DNA of 64,000 nucleotides, taken from NCBI RefSeq assembly GCF_014701235.1, contig NZ_AP022873.1:1860001-1924000 (forward strand), read 5' to 3'. This DNA comes from Dissulfurispira thermophila. Its GTDB lineage: Bacteria > Nitrospirota > Thermodesulfovibrionia > Thermodesulfovibrionales > Dissulfurispiraceae. The position numbers were made by a program, and so were the translations under genes. Under the pieces are notes generated by a model. The model was not told the origin of the DNA. It saw nothing but the letters and a program-made list of their open reading frames with translations, and did no database searches. This document shows positions 61,828-64,000 of this stretch, in pieces (position 1 is the first letter of the stretch; each line of letters opens with the position of its first letter).

Positions 61828-63026
61828 TATCTATCACACTCACCAAGCACTATATCTATTGTTCCTATATTTGCAATCACATCAGCTACAAGGGCATCCT
61901 CACAGAGTTTCGGCAAGACAGACACATGCACAAATGAAGGCGCCCTCAATCTCATCCTATAGGGTCTTCCACTTCCATCGCTTACAATATAAAACCCTAA
62001 TTCACCCTTTGGGACCTCTGTTGCAGCATATATTTCTCCTACTGGCGCTGCTATCGGACCTTTTGTTATCAAGACAAACTGGTGTATTAATGATTCCATG
62101 TCTGTTAATACCTTATCTTTTGGAGGCAGTGTGAATTTTGGAGCATCAGGAGCCATAATAGGACCTCGCGGCATCTTTTCTATGCATTGTTTGATAATCC
62201 TGTTTGACTGCTTTAATTCCTCCATCCTGCATTTATACCTGTCATACACATCACCATTTTTTCCTATAGGGACATCAAATTCCACATATGGATATGCATC
62301 ATAAGGCGCATATTTCCTCACATCATAAGGAACTCCTGAACCTCGCAGAGTTGGACCTGTAAGACCCCAGTTTATTGCATCTTCTGCGCTTATAATGCCT
62401 ATGCCTTTTGTCCTCTGCAGCCATATCCTGTTTTCATCTATAAGGGTCTCATACTGCTCTTGGATTATCTTTGGAAACTCCTCAGTAAATTCGTATAATT
62501 TATCTAAAAACTCCTGACTGACATCGTTTCTGACCCCGCCTATTCTTGCATAGCTAACTGTGAGCCTTGCACCGCATGTCATCTCAAACAAATCAATCAA
62601 TCTCTCCCTGTCTCTAAATCCATACAAAAATGGGGTCATAGCACCAATATCGAGCATATGTGTAGTGAGTCCGATAATATGGCTACTTATCCTCGTCATC
62701 TCACACATGATTGTTCTTATATATTTAGCCCTTTCAGGAGGTTCTATACCAAAGAGCCTTTCCACTGCAACACAATAGCCGACATTATTAGACATGCTCG
62801 AGATATAATCCAATCTGTCTGTTAAAGGCAGTGCTGATAGATATGTCCTATTTTCTGATAATTTCTCAACACCTCTATGAAGATAGCCAACATAGGGCGT
62901 GCATTTAACCACTGTCTCTCCATCGAGCTCAAGCACCACCCTCAAGACTCCGTGTGTAGCCGGATGCTGAGGACCCATGCTTATGGTAATTTCTTTAGTC
63001 TTTAGTTCTTTTGCTACTGCTGTCAT
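61827..63026 (-). CDS. nuoD: NADH-quinone oxidoreductase subunit D
   Basis: The 399-aa 49-kDa subunit starts with [20 protein letters not shown], then [17 protein letters not shown]. It has [28 protein letters not shown] and the C-terminal DIVLGECDR. It forms the quinone-binding site with nuoB. It is separate from nuoC here (not a CD fusion). Confidence 0.97.
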   Translation of the reverse strand: MTAVAKELKTKEITISMGPQHPATHGVLRVVLELDGETVVKCTPYVGYLHRGVEKLSENRTYLSALPLTDRLDYISSMSNNVGYCVAVERLFGIEPPERAKYIRTIMCEMTRISSHIIGLTTHMLDIGAMTPFLYGFRDRERLIDLFEMTCGARLTVSYARIGGVRNDVSQEFLDKLYEFTEEFPKIIQEQYETLIDENRIWLQRTKGIGIISAEDAINWGLTGPTLRGSGVPYDVRKYAPYDAYPYVEFDVPIGKNGDVYDRYKCRMEELKQSNRIIKQCIEKMPRGPIMAPDAPKFTLPPKDKVLTDMESLIHQFVLITKGPIAAPVGEIYAATEVPKGELGFYIVSDGSGRPYRMRLRAPSFVHVSVLPKLCEDALVADVIANIGTIDIVLGECDR

Positions 63027-63065
63027 CTATTTTTTTCTCCTCTTCACCAAATAAAAGTCTGCCCT

Positions 63066-63605
63066 CTATCTGATCTCATATATCTTATTCCTCTCTGCAA
63101 TCTCTATTGTTTCCTTATATCCCTTCCACTCCATTTCACCAAGGTCTGCCTTTAATGGATAGTCTTTTCTCAATGGATAGCCTTCCCAGTCCTCTGGCAT
63201 AAGTATTCTTCTTAAATCAGGGTGTCCGTTAAATCTGATTCCAAACATATCAAAACATTCCCTCTCATGCCAGTTTGCCCCTGCCCATATATCAGTTACA
63301 CTGTCTATATTGCAGTCATCCTCTGGGACCTCTGCCTTTATTCTTATCATATGCCTGTGCCGCATAGAATACAAGTGATAAACAACCTCAAACCTGTTAT
63401 CTTTTTTGCCTGCATAATCAACACCACAAAGGTCTTCGAGATAGTCAAAATACAACTCCGGGGTGCTAAAAAGATATTTCATTATCTCTTTTAGCCTATC
63501 TTTTTTTATTACCACAGACACCTGCCCACGAAATTCTGTTATATCCTTTACTTCTGTTGGATACCTGTCTTTGATTAGCCCTGCTATTTCTTTAGGCTCC
63601 ATCAT
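63066..63605 (-). CDS. nuoC: NADH-quinone oxidoreductase subunit C
   Basis: The 179-aa 30-kDa subunit has FDYLEDLCGVDYAGKKDNRF, HERECFDMFGIRFNGHPDLR and RILMPEDWEGYPLRKDYPL, the full family signature. It is a structural subunit of the peripheral arm. It sits 25 bp after nuoB and 39 bp before nuoD. Confidence 0.97.
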   Translation of the reverse strand: MMEPKEIAGLIKDRYPTEVKDITEFRGQVSVVIKKDRLKEIMKYLFSTPELYFDYLEDLCGVDYAGKKDNRFEVVYHLYSMRHRHMIRIKAEVPEDDCNIDSVTDIWAGANWHERECFDMFGIRFNGHPDLRRILMPEDWEGYPLRKDYPLKADLGEMEWKGYKETIEIAERNKIYEIR

Positions 63606-63630
63606 AAGTTCTCCTTTTCCATCTTTTGCT

Positions 63631-64000
63631 TCATCTCCATCTGCTCCATTTGAAGTGTTCTTTCCTTATCTTTTCCTGAAGCTTTAGTATCCCTTCCATC
63701 AGTGCCTCAGGTCTTGGAGGACATCCGGGTATATACACATCAACCGGCAGAAATGTATCAACCCCTTGCACAGTGCTATATGTATTAAATATGCCTCCGC
63801 TACATGCACAACTGCCCATAGATATTACATACCTTGGCTCGGGCATCTGGTCATAGACTCTGCGCACTATAGGCGCCATCTTTTTTGTAACAGTGCCTGC
63901 GATTATTACAAAGTCAGCCTGTCGGGGTGAACCTCTGAAGATTACCCCTAATCTGTCTAAATCGTAGTGTGACGATCCCGTCGTCATCATTTCAATAGCA
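63631..64000 (-). CDS. nuoB: NADH-quinone oxidoreductase subunit B (5' part beyond window)
   Basis: The frame is open to the window edge at 64000: before [20 protein letters not shown] the codons give AIE, as in the CCAIEMM of NuoB, so the true start lies outside. Visible motifs are [17 protein letters not shown] and [18 protein letters not shown], two of the Cys ligands of cluster N2. The two tandem Cys ligands lie upstream, beyond the edge. N2 hands electrons to quinone. Confidence 0.96.
   Translation of the reverse strand, partial: AIEMMTTGSSHYDLDRLGVIFRGSPRQADFVIIAGTVTKKMAPIVRRVYDQMPEPRYVISMGSCACSGGIFNTYSTVQGVDTFLPVDVYIPGCPPRPEALMEGILKLQEKIRKEHFKWSRWR

Overview
AT-rich chromosomal DNA from a Gram-negative, anaerobic or microaerophilic bacterium. 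The LPS-transport, Mla and heptosyltransferase genes show an outer membrane. The b plus b' ATPase subunits, a futalosine-pathway menaquinone gene (mqnD), an archaeal-type AdoMet synthetase, a DsrC-like protein, selenocysteine use and a full 14-subunit-type complex I fit the Nitrospirota (Thermodesulfovibrio-like) or a deep deltaproteobacterial lineage. That placement is inference from gene content; no rRNA gene is present.

Layout. (1) 1-1.9 kb: start of an ATP synthase operon (b', b, delta, alpha; minus strand) with a clear sigma70 promoter. (2) 2-25.4 kb: a long, tightly packed minus-strand housekeeping run. In transcription order it holds an RNase H-like nuclease, a Xer recombinase, a Lon-like protease, an acyltransferase, mlaE-F-D, AdoMet synthetase, def, fmt, DUF116, rsmB, a PASTA protein, rpe, a TPR protein, pgsA, DUF512, aroE, lptC-A-B, rpoN, hpf, rapZ and a cysteine desulfurase. 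(3) 25.7-31.1 kb: truA, then a translation operon rpsB-tsf-pyrH-frr plus a 46-aa protein and a DksA/TraR protein, and cysK. (4) 31.4-36.9 kb (plus): mqnD, alpha-glucan phosphorylase, HU, a UPF0045-type protein, a Usp protein and a CaCA exchanger. (5) 36.9-50.1 kb: an oxygen/ROS-defence region holding a DsrC-like protein, Fe-SOD preceded by an out-of-frame Tat-signal ORF, a nitroreductase and an encapsulin-type ferritin-like protein. Further along come tRNA-Sec, tRNA-Ser, a heptosyltransferase pair (one fused to GmhB), PerR, an RCKP mini-rubredoxin, a selenocysteine peroxiredoxin, superoxide reductase, hemerythrin, rubredoxin, a ferritin, a flavodiiron protein, rubrerythrin and an iron-sulfur flavoprotein. 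(6) 50.1-64 kb (minus): nuoB-C-D-E-F-G-H-I-J-K-L-M-N.

The most interesting signals are the following. A UGA-decoded peroxiredoxin carries a SECIS-like hairpin, and tRNA-Sec lies 5 kb away. A GC-rich, highly structured intergenic element ends in a terminator just upstream of a ferritin gene (candidate ncRNA or riboswitch-like leader). Two MITE-like elements share terminal inverted repeats and have flanking direct repeats. A dispersed palindrome family and two simple-repeat families have been inserted in frame into several essential genes, in the manner of Rickettsia palindromic elements.
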